The notes under the pieces were generated by a model that did no database searches, was not told the origin of the DNA, and saw nothing but the letters and a program-made list of their open reading frames with translations. Both the position numbers and the translations under genes were made by a program. 64,000 bases of DNA from Strongylocentrotus purpuratus (lineage: Eukaryota; Echinodermata; Echinoidea; Camarodonta; Strongylocentrotidae): contig NW_022145605.1 in assembly GCF_000002235.5 (NCBI RefSeq), positions 31,235,274 through 31,299,273 of the forward strand, given 5' to 3'. Below, one piece after another: positions 45,295 through 58,361 of the stretch. Position 1 is the first letter of the stretch, and each line of letters starts with the position of its first letter.

Positions 45295-48200
45295 ATGGCT
45301 TCAGTAGTAAGTACAATTTTCCGTTACAGACCTAACGTATCTCGTTTCTGATATTAGCTTCATTATCAATATCAAACTAGAAATTTAATTCGTCATGGGG
45401 ACGAATTAGGTGGTCTGTTTTCAATTTTATGAACATTGAAAAGTCAAAAAAGAAGAAAAAAAAATTGTTGGAGACTCCCGGACTCGAACCAGGGACCTCG
45501 AGGTCGGAAGTCAAGTGCGTTACCGATATGCCAAAACATTTCCCATAAAGATTACACGTAAACGGAAAATAGAATTCACAAATCCCACTTTATAAGTGAA
45601 ATATGAGCATGATCCCGGCATCTGATCGAAAAATAAAGGTCACACTTGTGATAGCTTATTCTCTCAGCTACATCATACTCAAAGCTCAGCATAAACAAAG
45701 ATAAAACGATGGAGATATTGCTCGCGAAAGACGAGAATGTAGAATCCAGTTTTGAGAAAAAGTCATGTCTCATAGAGAATACACGCAAAATGTGAAAAAT
45801 TGACATGCCTGCTTTAATCGCAAAAATACGCCATGATGCCCTTGTCAAAATGAAATATCGTGGTGACTGTATTTGTAGACAATATTCTCAGGTAGAACAT
45901 ATCAAAATTTGGAAGAAAATTAATCAATATTTACAGAGATACAATCAATTTTACAAAAATATGCTGACGTCATAATATGCAAATTGAAATTTTGAGTTCG
46001 GAGGCCATTATGATGACGTCATGAGTTAATTGAGGGTCAAATGAGACATGAAATCATATCTCCAACTCATGCTTTTTCTAACCATGATATAAAATTGGGG
46101 TCAATTGACTATCTGAAGAGCTATTTTGATTTTTAAAATGGGATGTTTTTGATCAAATTTGCATTATATTGCCCATAGCAGCACGCGCAGATTTTGAACT
46201 TTGACGCGCGCTCACGGCCTTATGAAAGGTCAAGAGTGACTGAAATTAATGTAAATTGTCATTTACGGTAAGAGGAATCTAAATCATGTAAACAATTTGA
46301 ATTTGACCATTTCCGCGCGTTATGAGCGCGCGCAACGCGCGCGGTGACACTTACGGACGGAAAATTTTGAAATGCTTAAAATGACCTGATTCGTACTCTC
46401 CTTTAATAGTTAAGTGATTTTGAGCATTTTTAAATTTTGACGCGCGCGTACGTGCGCGTCATGACCTTTATGTGACCTTTGATGACATGACTTGATGACC
46501 CTTAACCTGAAGTATATGTGATATGAATATGAATGACCTTTGCTTATGGATCACGAAGATATGATGGATATCGTGATTTCACAAAATGGCGCCTGGATGA
46601 CGTCACGATAATCTGATGACCTTGAAAATGTTCCTGTCACGTCTCATGACAATGACCTATGACTGTGTCAAAATTGAAAGAAATTAACACAACCGATCTT
46701 GAGTTAACCGATAAACAAAAAACGGGAAGAAATAAAAATAAATAATAACTAGAAATTTAATTCGTCATGGGGACGAATTAGGTGGTCTGTCTTCAAGTCT
46801 TATGATGTATTATAATATTTACTATATTGAGAAAGGGAGAAGTTTATATAGACATGTAAACAATGATGATCATGATGATGATGATGATCTTGATAGTAAT
46901 GGGGATGACGATGATGATGATGATGATCATGATGATGTTGATGATTATCATCAACAGACCACGATGACATCAGACTGAAAAAAATGAGAGAACATTTAGA
47001 TAGTATATAGTCTCAGCTACAACATACTCAAAAATCAACAAAAATCAAGCCGAAATGACGGCGATATTGCGCGCAAAAGACAAGAATGTAGAATCCAGAT
47101 TTGAGAAAAAGTCATCTCCCATAAGGATTACACGCAAAAAGTAATGGATCTAGTGATAATAGGGTAATAATAAAGTAAATATGGTTGTTTATTACATTAT
47201 TTGCGATTGTACGTGTTTTAATATTCAAAGGAGATGGTAGAGTGAATGGTCAAAAAGAAAAAAAAGTGAAGAAAAAAAAATTGTTGGAGACGCCCGGACT
47301 CGAACCAGGGACCTCGAGGTCGGAAGTCAAGTGCGTTACCGATATACCAAAACATTTCCCATAGAGATTACACGTAAACGGAAAATGGAATGCACAAATC
47401 CCACTTTGTAATTGAAATATGAGCATGATCCCGGCATCTGATCGAAAAATAAAGGGCACACTTGTGATAGCTTATTGTCTCAGCTACAACATACTCAAAG
47501 TTCAGCGTAAACAAAGCTAAAACGACGGAGATATTGCTCGCAAAAGACAGGATGTAGAATCCAGTTTTGAGAAAAAGTCATGTCCCATAGAGAATACACG
47601 CAAAATGTGAAAAATTGACATGCCTCCTTTAATCGCAAAAATACGCCATGATGCCTTTGTCAAAATGAAAAATCGTGGTGACTGCATTTGTAGACAATTG
47701 TCTCAGCTAGATCATATCAAAATTTGAAAGAAAATTGATCAATATTGACAGAGATACAGTCTATTTTCCAGAAATCTGCTGACGTCATAATATGCAAATT
47801 GAAATTTTGAGTTCGGAGGCCATTATGATGACGTCATGAGTTAATTGAGGATCAAATGAGACATGAATTCATATCTCCAACTCATGCTTTTTCCAACCAT
47901 GATATAAAAATTGGGGGTCAATGGACTATCTGAAGAGCTATTTTGATTTTTAAAATGGCATGTTTTTGATCAAATTTGCATTATATTGCCCATAGCAGCA
48001 CGCGCGGATTTTGAACTTTGACGCGCGCTCACGGCCTTATGAAAGGTCAAGAGTGACTGAAATTAATGTAAATTGTCATTTACGGTAAGAGGAATCTAAA
48101 TCATGTAAAAAAAATTAAATTTGACTTTTTACGCGCGCTGTGAGCGCGCGCAACGCGCGCGGGGACACTTACGGACGGAAAATTTTGAAATGCTTAAAAT

Positions 48201-51200
48201 GACCTGAAACGTGTGCAAACAAAATTTGGGACGAATTGGAGCATTTTAAAAATTTTAAGCGGGCGTACGTGCGCGTCGAGGTGCGCGCACGGATTTTGTT
48301 GACATTTTTAGTTGACCTTTGACCGGAAGTTGATGTATACTAAATATGGTTTATTTTTGATTACTCGTTATTGAGATATGATAATGACCTGATTTTTACA
48401 AAATGGCGCCTGGATGACGTCACGATGACCCCATGAACTTGAAAAAGGTTTCGGGAACTTCATATCATAGGGCCTGATGACTAGCAGAAATTTGAAGGAA
48501 ATTGACCAGGTCGAGTTCGAGTAAACGTATACACAAAAAAAGTGTACGGAATAAATAAAAATAAATAAAGAACTAGAAATTTAATTCGTCATGGGGACGA
48601 ATTAGGTGGTCTGTCTTCATGAAGTACTGATGAACTGATGAACTGATAGATTAAACTGATGTGAAATGAACTGAATTCATGAGCTAAACGGATAAACTTA
48701 TGAACTGAACTAAACTGATGAGCTAAACTGATGAACGAAATATTTAGAAATTATAATGATTGTTGATGATCGTGATTAAATTTAATGGGAAAAAATATCA
48801 AAATAAGTAGGCCTAATGAATATGACACAAAGTATTGAGAAATTAACTACTTGATCATGATCATGATTGTCATGATGACGATAATGAAAATGATGATGAT
48901 GATGATCATGAGCGTGATCTTGACATCTGATTGCAAAAAAAGTGAGGGGATATTTATATAGCATATAGTCTCAGCTACAACATACTTAAAAATCAACAAA
49001 AATCAAGCTGAAATAACGGCGATATTGCTCGCAAAAAGTAATGGATCAAGTGATAATAGGGTAATAATAAAGTAAATATGGTTGTTTATTACATTATTTG
49101 CGATTGTACGTGTTTTAATATTCAAAGGAGATGGTACAGTAAAAGGTCCAAAAAAAAGTGAAGAAAAAAATTGTTGGAGACGCCCAGACTCGAACCAGGG
49201 ACCTCGAGGTCGGAAGTCAAGTGCATTACCGGTAGACTAAAACATTTCCCATAGAGAGTACACGTAAAAGAAAGATTGATTTCTCAAATCCCACTTTGTA
49301 AGTGAAATATGAGCATGATCCCGGCATCTGATCGAGAAATAAATGGCACACTTGTGATAGCTCATTGTCTCAGCTACAACATACTCAAAGCTCAGCGTAA
49401 ACGAAAATAAAACGACGGAGATATTGCTCGCGAGAGACAAGAATCATCATCATTAAGACAATGATGATGATCATGAGCGTGATCCTCGAATCCTATTGGA
49501 AGAATGTGGGGGTGATTTAGATAACATATAGTCTCAGCTACAACATACTCGAAAATCAACATAATCCAAGCAGAAATAATGTCGATATATTGCTCGCAAA
49601 AGAGAGGAATGTAGAATCCAGATTTTAGAAAAAGTCATGTCCCATAGAGAATACACGCAAAATGTGAAAAATTGACATGCCTCCTTTAATCGCAAAAATA
49701 CGCCGTGATGCTTTTGTCAAAATGAAAAATCGTGGCAACGACATTTGTTGAAAATTGTCTCAGCTAAAACATATCAAAATTTGGAAGAATATTAATCAAC
49801 ATTTACAGAAATACAATCAATTTTCCAAAAATATGCTGACGAATTTTCGATACACTGCAATCAGTTTGCCTAGGGTGTGATTGTTACGTCACAATGGAGT
49901 TCGGGCATAGTGCGCATTTTGTTATACACGTAATATACATTGTCATTGTCACCAGCAGCTGGTGCGCGATGAAATGTACAACTGGGTCAATTATTGCTCA
50001 CTAGTTTCACACGTATTTTGCCGTTGACTTTTCAGATCGAGCCATAATATTTTTTTCTATACAGTTAATAATGTATTTCGTATAGGCATGTTTTTGCCCA
50101 TATATGCTATGTATTACAAGAGCTCGCACGCACAGACGTTTACCTTAAACTGACGCTCATTTCGTTATTAATGGTCATAAAGAGATAAACATGGTATCAA
50201 ATTGTTCGGAATAAAATGGGCAATACTATGATAGACAAAAAAGGCGATTCTGGGTTGCGTAAGACCATTACGAACACAAACGCGCGCGCAAATTTATGCG
50301 CGCGCAAAGGTGTGCCCACGCAAAAATCTCGAAATGCTTGAAATGGCCTAAAACGTACTCTAATTTGATCAAAAAGTGATTATGAGCATTTTTTATTTTT
50401 GCGCGCACCGACGCGCGGACGGACGCGTACGCGCGCGTTTATTGACCTTAAGTTGACCGGATGTATATTGACCATAATTGTTATAAATATGAATGAGAAA
50501 GGATTTACGGTTATGAAGATATGATCATGAGTTGATTCTCAGAGCACTTCACAAAATGGCACCTGGATGACGTCACGATATATTGATGAACTTGAAAATG
50601 TTCCTGTCACGTCTTAAGATGATGACCAATGACTGTGTTAAATTTGAAAGAAATTGGACGGTTCAATTTTGAGTAATCGTGCACACAAAAGAGTGGTCAC
50701 AAATTTATTTTAATTGAATTGTGTTTTTGTACAAATTCAATTAAAATACTAGAAATTTAATTCGTCATGGGGACGAATTAGGTGGTCTGTCTTCAATTTT
50801 CATGATCATTGACACGTCAAAAAGTAAACAAATTGATGAAAAAAAATTGTTGGAGACGCCCGGACTCGATCCAGGGACCTCGAGGTCGGAAGTCAAGTGC
50901 GTTACCGATATACCAAAATATTTCTCATGAAGTTACACGGAAACGGAAAATACAATTCTCAAATCCCACTTTGTAAGTGAAATATGAGCATGATACCGGC
51001 ATCTGATCGAAAAAAATGGCACACTTATTATAGCTCATTGTCTCAGCTACAACATTATCAAAGCTCAGCGTAAACGAAGATAAAACGACGGAGATGTTGA
51101 TCGCGAAAGACAACAATGTAGAATCCAGTTTTGAGAAAAAGTCATGTCCCGTAGAGAATACACGCAAAATGTGAAAATTGACATGCCTCCTTTAATCACA

Positions 51201-54200
51201 AAAATACGCCATGATGCCATTTTCAAAATGAAAAATACGTCGTGACTTTATTTGTAGAGATTTGTCTCTACTAGAACATATCAAAATTTGGATGAAAATT
51301 GATCAATATTTACAGAGATACAATCAATTTTCCAAAAATATGCTGACGTCATAATATGCAAATTGAAATTATGAGTTCGGAGGCCATTATGATGACGTCA
51401 TGATTTAATTGAGTGTCAAATGAGACATGAAATCATATCTCCGACTCATAATCTATCCAAATATGAAAAAGAATTGGGAGTATCTATCCATTCTGAAGAG
51501 CTACAATGGATTTTGTATAGGCATGTTTTTGCCCATATATGCTATGTATTACAAGAGCTCGCACGCACGGACATTTACCTTGAACGGAGGCAATCATGAT
51601 GACGTCATGAGTTAATTGAGGGTTCGAACGGACTTTACCTTGAACGGACGCTCATTTCGTTATTAATGGTCATAAAGAGATAAACATGGTATCAAATTGT
51701 TCGGAATAAATTGGGCAATACTATGATAGACAAAAAAAAAGGCGATTCTCGGTTGCGTACGACCATTACGAACACAAACGTGCGCACAAATTTATGCTTG
51801 CGAAAATTTTCGAAATTTTCGAAATGCTTGAAATAGCCTAAAACGTACTCTAATTTGATCAAAAAGTGAATATGAGCATTTTTCATTTTTGCGCGCACCG
51901 ACGCGCGGACGGACGCGTACGCGCGCGTTTTTTGACCTTAAGTTGACCGGACGGATATTGACCTTAATCGTTATAAATATGAATGAGAAATTATTTACGG
52001 TTATGAAGATATGATCATGAGTTGATTCTCAGAGCACTTCACAAAATGGCGCCTGAATGACGTCACGATATGTTGATGAACTTTAAAATGTTCCTGTCAC
52101 GTCTTATGATAATGACCTATGACTGTGTCAAATTTGAAAGAAATTGGACGGTTCAATTTTGAATAATCGTGCACACAAAAAAGAGGTCACAAATTTATTT
52201 TAATTGAATTGTGTTTTTGTACAAATTCAATTAAAATACTAGAAATTTAATTCGTCATGGGGACGAATTAGGTGGTCTGTCTTCAATTCTTATGATCATG
52301 TTCATCTTCAATTCAATTACCCCATGAAATTATGTTAATGTAAAATGATGTATTAAGATATGAATTGATGAATGAAGTACTGATAAACTGATGAACTGAT
52401 AAATTGAACTGATGTAAAATAAACTGAATTGATGAGCTAAACGGATGAACTGATGAACTGAACTAAACTGATGAGCTGAACTGATCAACGAAATATTGAG
52501 CAATTATCATGAAGATGCATAATTAAGTTATATTGACTGCCTTCTGGGCAATACGACGTATATCGCCCGAACCGAAGGTGAGGATGATATATGGCAAGTC
52601 TTATTGCCCTGAATAAGGCAGTAAATATTACTGATATTAACCACATCACATTTCTAGAGCAAACAAGAAACTCTTACTATCTTATAAATTACTATCTTAT
52701 AAATTATGTAGCCTACACTCCACAGGATTTCCTAGCATTAGAAGTTGCAAAAACATCGTCAAACAAGCACTGTGCATCCAGTGCTTGACGAATGTTCGAT
52801 ACACTGCATACAGTGTGCCAAGGGTCTGATTGTGACGTCACAATAGAGTTCGCACATGGTGCGCATTTTGTTATAAGCGTAATATACATTGTCATTGTCA
52901 CCAGCAGCTGGTGCGCGATGTTATTTACAACTGGCTCGATTATTTCTCACGAGTTTGACACGCACAAAATTGTGGGGTCAACTTGCATCCTAAAGAGCTA
53001 TGTATTTCGTATAGGCATGTTTTTGACCATATATGCTATGTATTACAAGAGCTCGCACGCACAGACATTTACCTTGAAAGGACGCTCATTTCGTTATTAA
53101 AGGTCATAAAGAGATAAACATGGTATCAAATTGTTCGGGAAAAAATGGGCAATACTATGATAGACAAAAAATAGTGATTCTAGGTTGCGTTCAACCATTA
53201 CGAACAAAAACGCGCGCGCAAATTTTTGCGCGCGGAAAGGTGTGCGCACGCAAAATTTTCAAAATGCTTGAAATGGCCTGAAACGTGCTCTAATTTGATC
53301 AAAAAGTGATTTTGAGCATTTTTTATTTTTGCGCGCACCGACGCGCGGACGGACGCGTACGCGCGCGTTTATTGACCTTAAGTTGACCGGACGGATATTG
53401 TCCTTAATCGTGTTAAATATGAATGAAAAAAGATTTTCGGTTATGAAGATATGATCATGAATTGATTCTCAGAGCACTTCACAAAATGGCGCCTGGATGA
53501 CGTCACGATATGTTGATGAACTTGGAAATGTTCCTGTCACGTCTTAAGATGATGACCTATGACTGTGTTAAATTTGAAAGAAATTGGACGGTTCAATTTT
53601 GAGTAATCGTGCACACAAAAGAGTGGTCACAAATTTATTTTAATTGAATTGTGTTTTTGTACAAATTCAATTAAAATACTAGAAATTTAATTCGTCATGG
53701 GGACGAATTAGGTGGTCTGTTTTCAATTTTATGATCATTGAAAAGTCAAAAAAGAAAAAAAAAAAGAAAAGAAAAAAATTGTTGGAGACTCCCGGACTCG
53801 AACCAGGGACCTCGAGGTCGGAAGTCAAGTGCGTTACCGATATGCCAAAACATTTCCCATAGAGATTACACGTAAACGGAAAATAGAATTCACAAATCCC
53901 ACTTTATAAGTGAAATATGAGCATGATCCCGGCATCTGATCGAAAAATAAAGGGCACACTCGTGATAGCTCATTCTCTCAGCTACATCATACTCAAAGCT
54001 CAGCATAAACAAAGATAAAACGATGGAGATATTGCTCGCGAAAGACGAGAATGTAGAATCCAGTTTTGAGAAAAAGTCATGTCTCATAGAGAATACACGC
54101 AAAATGTGAAAAATTGACATGCCTGCTTTAATCGCAAAAAATACGCCATGATGCCCTTGTCAAAATGAAATATCGTGGAGACTGCATTTGTAAACAATAT

Positions 54201-57200
54201 TCTCAGGTAGAACATATCAAAATTTGAAAGAAAATGAATTAATATTTACAGAGATACAATCAATTTTATAAAAATATGTTGACGTCATAATATGCAAATT
54301 GAAATTTTGAGTTCGGAGGCCATTATGATGGCGTCATGAGTTAATTGAGGGTCAAATGACACATGAAATCATATCTCCAACTCATGTTTTTTCCAACCAT
54401 GATATAAAAGTTGGGGTCAATTGACTATCTGAAGAGCTATTTTGATTTTTAAAATGGGATGTTTTTGATCAAATTTGCATTATAGTGCCCATAGCAGCAC
54501 GCGCGGATTTTGAACTTTGACGCGCGCTCACGGCCTTATGAAAGGTCAAGAGTGACTGAAATTAATGTAAATTGTCATTTACGGTAAGAGGAATATAAAT
54601 CATGTAAAACAAATGAATTTGACCTTTTCCGCGCGTTGTGAGCGCGCGCAACGCGCGCGGGGACACTTACGGACGGAAAATGTTGAAATGCTTAAAATGA
54701 CCTGATTCGTACTCTCCTTTGATAGTTAAGTGATTTTGAGCATTTTAATATTTTGACGCACGCGTACGCGCGCGTCGTGACCTTTATGTGACCTTTGATG
54801 ACATGACCTGTTGACCCTTGACCTGAAGTATATGTGATATGAATATGAATGACCTTTGCTTATGCATCACGAAGATATGATGGATAACGTGATTTCACAA
54901 AATGGCGCCTGGATGACGTCACGATAACCTGATGACCTTGAAAATGTTCCTGTCACGTCTCATGACAATGACCTATGACTGTGTCAAAATTGAAAGAAAT
55001 TAAAACAACCGATCTTGAGTTAACCGATAAACAAAAAACGGGAAGAAATAAAAATAAATAATAATAATAATAAATAAATAAATAAAGAAAGAAAATTCTG
55101 ACGAAAACAATAGGTGATCTGTCGAAAACGACAGACCACCTAACTAGAATTTAATTCGTCACGAAGACGAATAAGGTGGTCTGTCTAAGTCCTATGATAG
55201 ATTTGAGAATGGGAGAAGTTATATAGACATGTAAACAATGATGATCATGATGAACATGGTGATGATCATGATAGTAAAGGTGATGATGATGATGATAATG
55301 ATAATGTTATATGACGATAAAAACGATAATGTTAATGATGATGAGCATTAGCATGATCCTGACAACTGATTAAAAAAAATGAGGAAATATTGAGATAGCA
55401 AATAGTCTCAGCTACAACATACTAAAATTTGGGAGAAAACTGTTGAATAACAACCGAGATACTGGTCAAAACACCTTGTCATGCAGATTCATGTTTTGAA
55501 AAAAGTGACCTCCCATAGACATAACACGCAAATATCACAAATTATGCATTGTCGCCTTTAATCGAATATTTAACTATGATGACGTCATCTAAATGACAAC
55601 AAAATAGCAAATTTCTGATAGAGAATTATCTCAGCTATAACATATCAAAATCTGAGCGAAAATTGATCACTAATAAGTGAGATAATCTCAATTAAACAAA
55701 GACAAAAATGACGTCATCAACAAAATACATTTTTTTGAGTTTAGATGCCAATATGATGACTTTATTTCACTTTGTACGAGTCAGGGTGGTATGAAATCAT
55801 ATCTCCAACTCATGCTTTTTCCAACCATGATATAAAAATTGGGGGTCAACGGACTATCTGAAGAGCTATTTCGATTTTTAAAATGGCATGTTTTTTATCA
55901 AATTTGCATTATATTGCCCATAGCAGTACGCGCGGATTTTGAACTTTGACGCACGCTCACGGCGTTATGAAATATGAAGAGTGACAGAAATTAATGTAAA
56001 TTGTCAATTACGTTAAGAGGAATCCAAATCATGTAAACATTTTTGAATTTGACCTTTTCCGCGCGCTGTGAGCGCGCACAACGCGCGCGGGGACACGTAC
56101 GGACGGAAAATTTTGAAATGCTTAAAATGACCTGATTCGTACTCTACTTTAGTAGTTTAGTGATTTTGAGCTTTTTAAAATTTTGACGCACGCGTACGCG
56201 CGCGTCATGACCTTTGTGTGACCTTTGATGACATGACCTGTTGACCCTTGACCTAAAGTATATGTGATATAAATATGAATGACCTTTGCTGATGCATCAT
56301 GAAGATATGATGGATAACGTGATTTCACAAAATGGCGCCTGGATGACGTCACGATAACCTAATGACCTTGAAAATGTTCCTGTCATGTCTTATGACAATG
56401 ACCTATAACTGTGCCGAAATTTAATGAAATTAATTAAACCAAACTTGAGTTATCCGGACCACAAAAAACGGGAAGAAATAAAAATAAATAATAATAAATA
56501 AAGAAAGAAAATTTGAACAAAAACAATAGGTGATCTGTCGAACGACAGACCACCTAATAAAGAAAGAAAATTCTGACGAAAACAATAGGTGGTCTGTTGA
56601 TAACAGACCACCTAACTAGTATATATCTCAATTCGAGAAGGGCATTCTTATTTAAGAGATGGAATGTGACATAGTATTAAAACAATTTGTTACGTTTAGT
56701 TTTGTTACAATGGTGTCATGGTATAGTTCATTCACTTAACTCTCAATCCTAGGGTTAAGGGTTCGAATCCCAGCCAGATACTAACGTCCTCTGGTAAGAC
56801 ATTAATCCACATTTGCCACTCTCTACCCAGGGATAGTTGTTCGGGTAATGATGATTGCAGGCACCTCAGGACGAACAGCATTGATGCTGATGAGGTTTCC
56901 TTGTGTAAACGGAGATGCAAATTATATGTAAAATCTGTCGGCAAACTTCGAAATTGTTTTGGAGGTTCTGATGTTTACCTTTTTTTCCTATTTGAAAAAA
57001 AATCTTTATGCAAGCAATACATTCTCTGTGGATTACATTGAACTTTTTTGTTTAATTCTATACCGCTTTGTTGCAGTGATAAATACTCCCGGAATGTATC
57101 CGAGAACAATCATTGATTTTGACGCGGCTCTTTCTTTATTTCCAGGTAAAAACCCTGTCCCTTTGCCTGTGCCTCATTGCATTTGTTACACTGGAAATCA

Positions 57201-58361
57201 AAGGTAGGAACGCTTATTATTAAAATGTTATCATGATTTATTATGAGTTTAGAACGAAGATGAAATAAATAATACTACTTAGGCCTCTTCGCGTACAAAC
57301 GTCATTCATGGGAAAGTGTGAAATGTATTCTACATGGAAATAATACATTTCAATATTTCAAAAACAAATATTTTTTTGAGGATGGAGTGCAATAATTTTC
57401 CATGGTTATGACAGAAGTCATATTTCATCAAATATTCCGTCTCACAGTGAATATGTAAGGTGACACCAAGTTACTTTTGATATGAATTCAAACGATTAAA
57501 TTGGTATTGCTATTCATGTTAATGATTAACGATTTTTTAAAATTATTTATTTATGGTTTTTGTGGGGGGGGGGGGGGGGTAGTGCGATTCAAATATCATG
57601 TCCATGAATTGACATGATTGAGGGATGATTTGCAAACATTTCATATAATTTGTGACTGTATATTTAATCTCAATCGAATATTCAGTCGTTGTACATGGAA
57701 CTAAAACAAAAATTAATTCAAAAGAGGTAGTATTGGAGATCAGGTTATAAACAATATTTTATTTTGCTTGAAGTGTCATTGTGATCGCTAAATTCACATC
57801 ACTTTCTCCTAATTATAGCCCAAACCACCGATCGCACTTCGGAGTTTCAAGCCCTCTGTGATAGATACAGAACAGTGATGAACGACTGTGAAGAAAAACT
57901 TCCCGGGCTAGTGACTGCTGATGAGCAGGCTTTGATGAAGTCAGCCGATAATAATCAGGTGTGTTTGGAAGAGGAAGGTGAAACGAACTTTGCCGATGCT
58001 TGTGAGATCTTGGAGAGCGTTTGCATCCGAGTTGTCTCGTGTCCTGCTTCAGGTAAGGAACATCACTGAAGTAACTATTTTTATTGGGGAGGGGGAGTGG
58101 TATACTTTCTTTATGAATTCGATTCATCTAGGAGCAATAATTGTCGCGGGGAAAAAATGTCGAAAACTTTTTGCTTATATGTCACTTCATCAAACAATCT
58201 GCCGGATTGATTTTATTCATCGTACATGTTGTGAGTCGTAAAATAGATTACAGTATCTCATTATTTATGTGTTTTTATCACCCCATACAGCTCGTTTTAG
58301 GCGTTCTTCCTCTGTCTCTGCCTCTGCTGAATCATCCGTTGAGTCTAGTGAAACAGACTAA
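45295..58361 (+). CDS. secreted six-cysteine protein, gene C
   Basis: Coding exons 45295-45306, 57146-57203, 57819-58052 and 58291-58361 give 124 residues and a TAA stop. Intron 1 is 11,839 bp because of a repeat array at 45376-56614; outside the array the intron matches B and D base for base over long stretches, so exon 1 and exons 2-4 clearly belong to one gene. The protein equals gene B except for T/R instead of I/H near the mature N-terminus and M instead of L in ALMKS. All cysteines and the ARFRR site are kept. Whether the gene is still spliced correctly across the insertion is unknown; exon sequences show no decay. Confidence 0.82.
45465..45545 (-). repeat. tRNA-like segment, array unit 1
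   Basis: Minus-strand GGCATATCGGTAACGCACTTG (A-box region, D-arm-like) and GGTTCGAGTCCGGG (B box, T-arm) sit at tRNA spacing, with an anticodon-arm-like CTTGACTTCCGACC between. The acceptor stem does not pair, so it is tRNA-derived rather than a working tRNA. Near-identical copies follow in later units. Confidence 0.65.
47281..47361 (-). repeat. tRNA-like segment, array unit 2
   Basis: Same segment as at 45465-45545, with GACGCCC in place of GACTCCC near the 3' side of the T-arm. It lies in the middle of the unit, so unit 2 probably joins two partial units. Confidence 0.6.
49171..49251 (-). repeat. tRNA-like segment, array unit 3
   Basis: Copy of the tRNA-like segment with changes in both box regions (CCCAGACTCGAACC, GCATTACCGGTAGAC on the plus strand). 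Confidence 0.6.
50847..50927 (-). repeat. tRNA-like segment, array unit 4
   Basis: Copy of the tRNA-like segment. The B box reads GGATCGAGTCCGGG on the minus strand, one change from the other copies. Confidence 0.6.
53779..53859 (-). repeat. tRNA-like segment, array unit 6
   Basis: Copy nearly identical to the one in unit 1, in keeping with the overall closeness of units 1 and 6. Units 5 and 7 lack the segment. Confidence 0.6.
56587..56613. repeat. 27-bp terminal palindrome of the array
   Basis: Arms AGGTGGTCTGTT and AACAGACCACCT around GAT. The same palindrome opens the copy at 19275. Shorter related inverted pairs lie at about 55110-55141 and 56525-56553. Confidence 0.85.
56708..56835 (+). 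repeat. SINE-like segment, intron 1 of gene C
   Basis: Copy of the tRNA-related segment at the same place as in genes B and D (B-box GGTTCGAATCCCAGCC). The array inserted upstream of it. Confidence 0.6.

Larger units (their letters stand above)
45376..56614. mobile_element. 11.2-kb array of seven non-coding units
   Basis: Head-to-tail units start with ACTAGAAATTTAATTCGTC (or a close variant) at 45376, 46748, 48572, 50748, 52238, 53678 and 55143, so lengths are about 1.4-2.2 kb. Each start has a hairpin TAATTCGTC/GACGAATTA followed by AGGTGGTCTGT, and each end has GGCGCCTGGATGACGTCACG (or a variant) then an AT-rich tail. The array closes with the palindrome at 56587-56613. ACTAG borders both sides, as a duplication or part of the unit. 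Read on the minus strand the hairpin-5 nt-CTAG end followed by T fits a Helitron 3' end, but the other end lacks the usual TC. No protein is encoded. Confidence 0.8.

Noticed and set aside
45465-45545. Possible functional tRNA genes in the array
   Set aside because: The T-arm pairs but the acceptor ends do not, and the anticodon loop is too long; treated as tRNA-derived repeat.
45576-45848. Recurring minus-strand frames with RDHAHISL motif across the array
   Set aside because: Similar frames recur because the array units are copies; they differ in length and interruptions, lack a consistent start, and show no domain. Treated as non-coding repeat.
45376-56614. CRISPR-like or satellite array
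   Set aside because: Units are 1.4-2.2 kb, variable in content, and lie in an animal gene intron; this is neither short direct repeats with spacers nor a uniform satellite.
56959-57207. 82-codon plus-strand frame running into exon 2 of gene C (also at 63624 in D)
   Set aside because: It reads exon 2 in a frame that does not fit the splice phases or the signal peptide; the frame chosen for exon 2 is the one shared with gene A.
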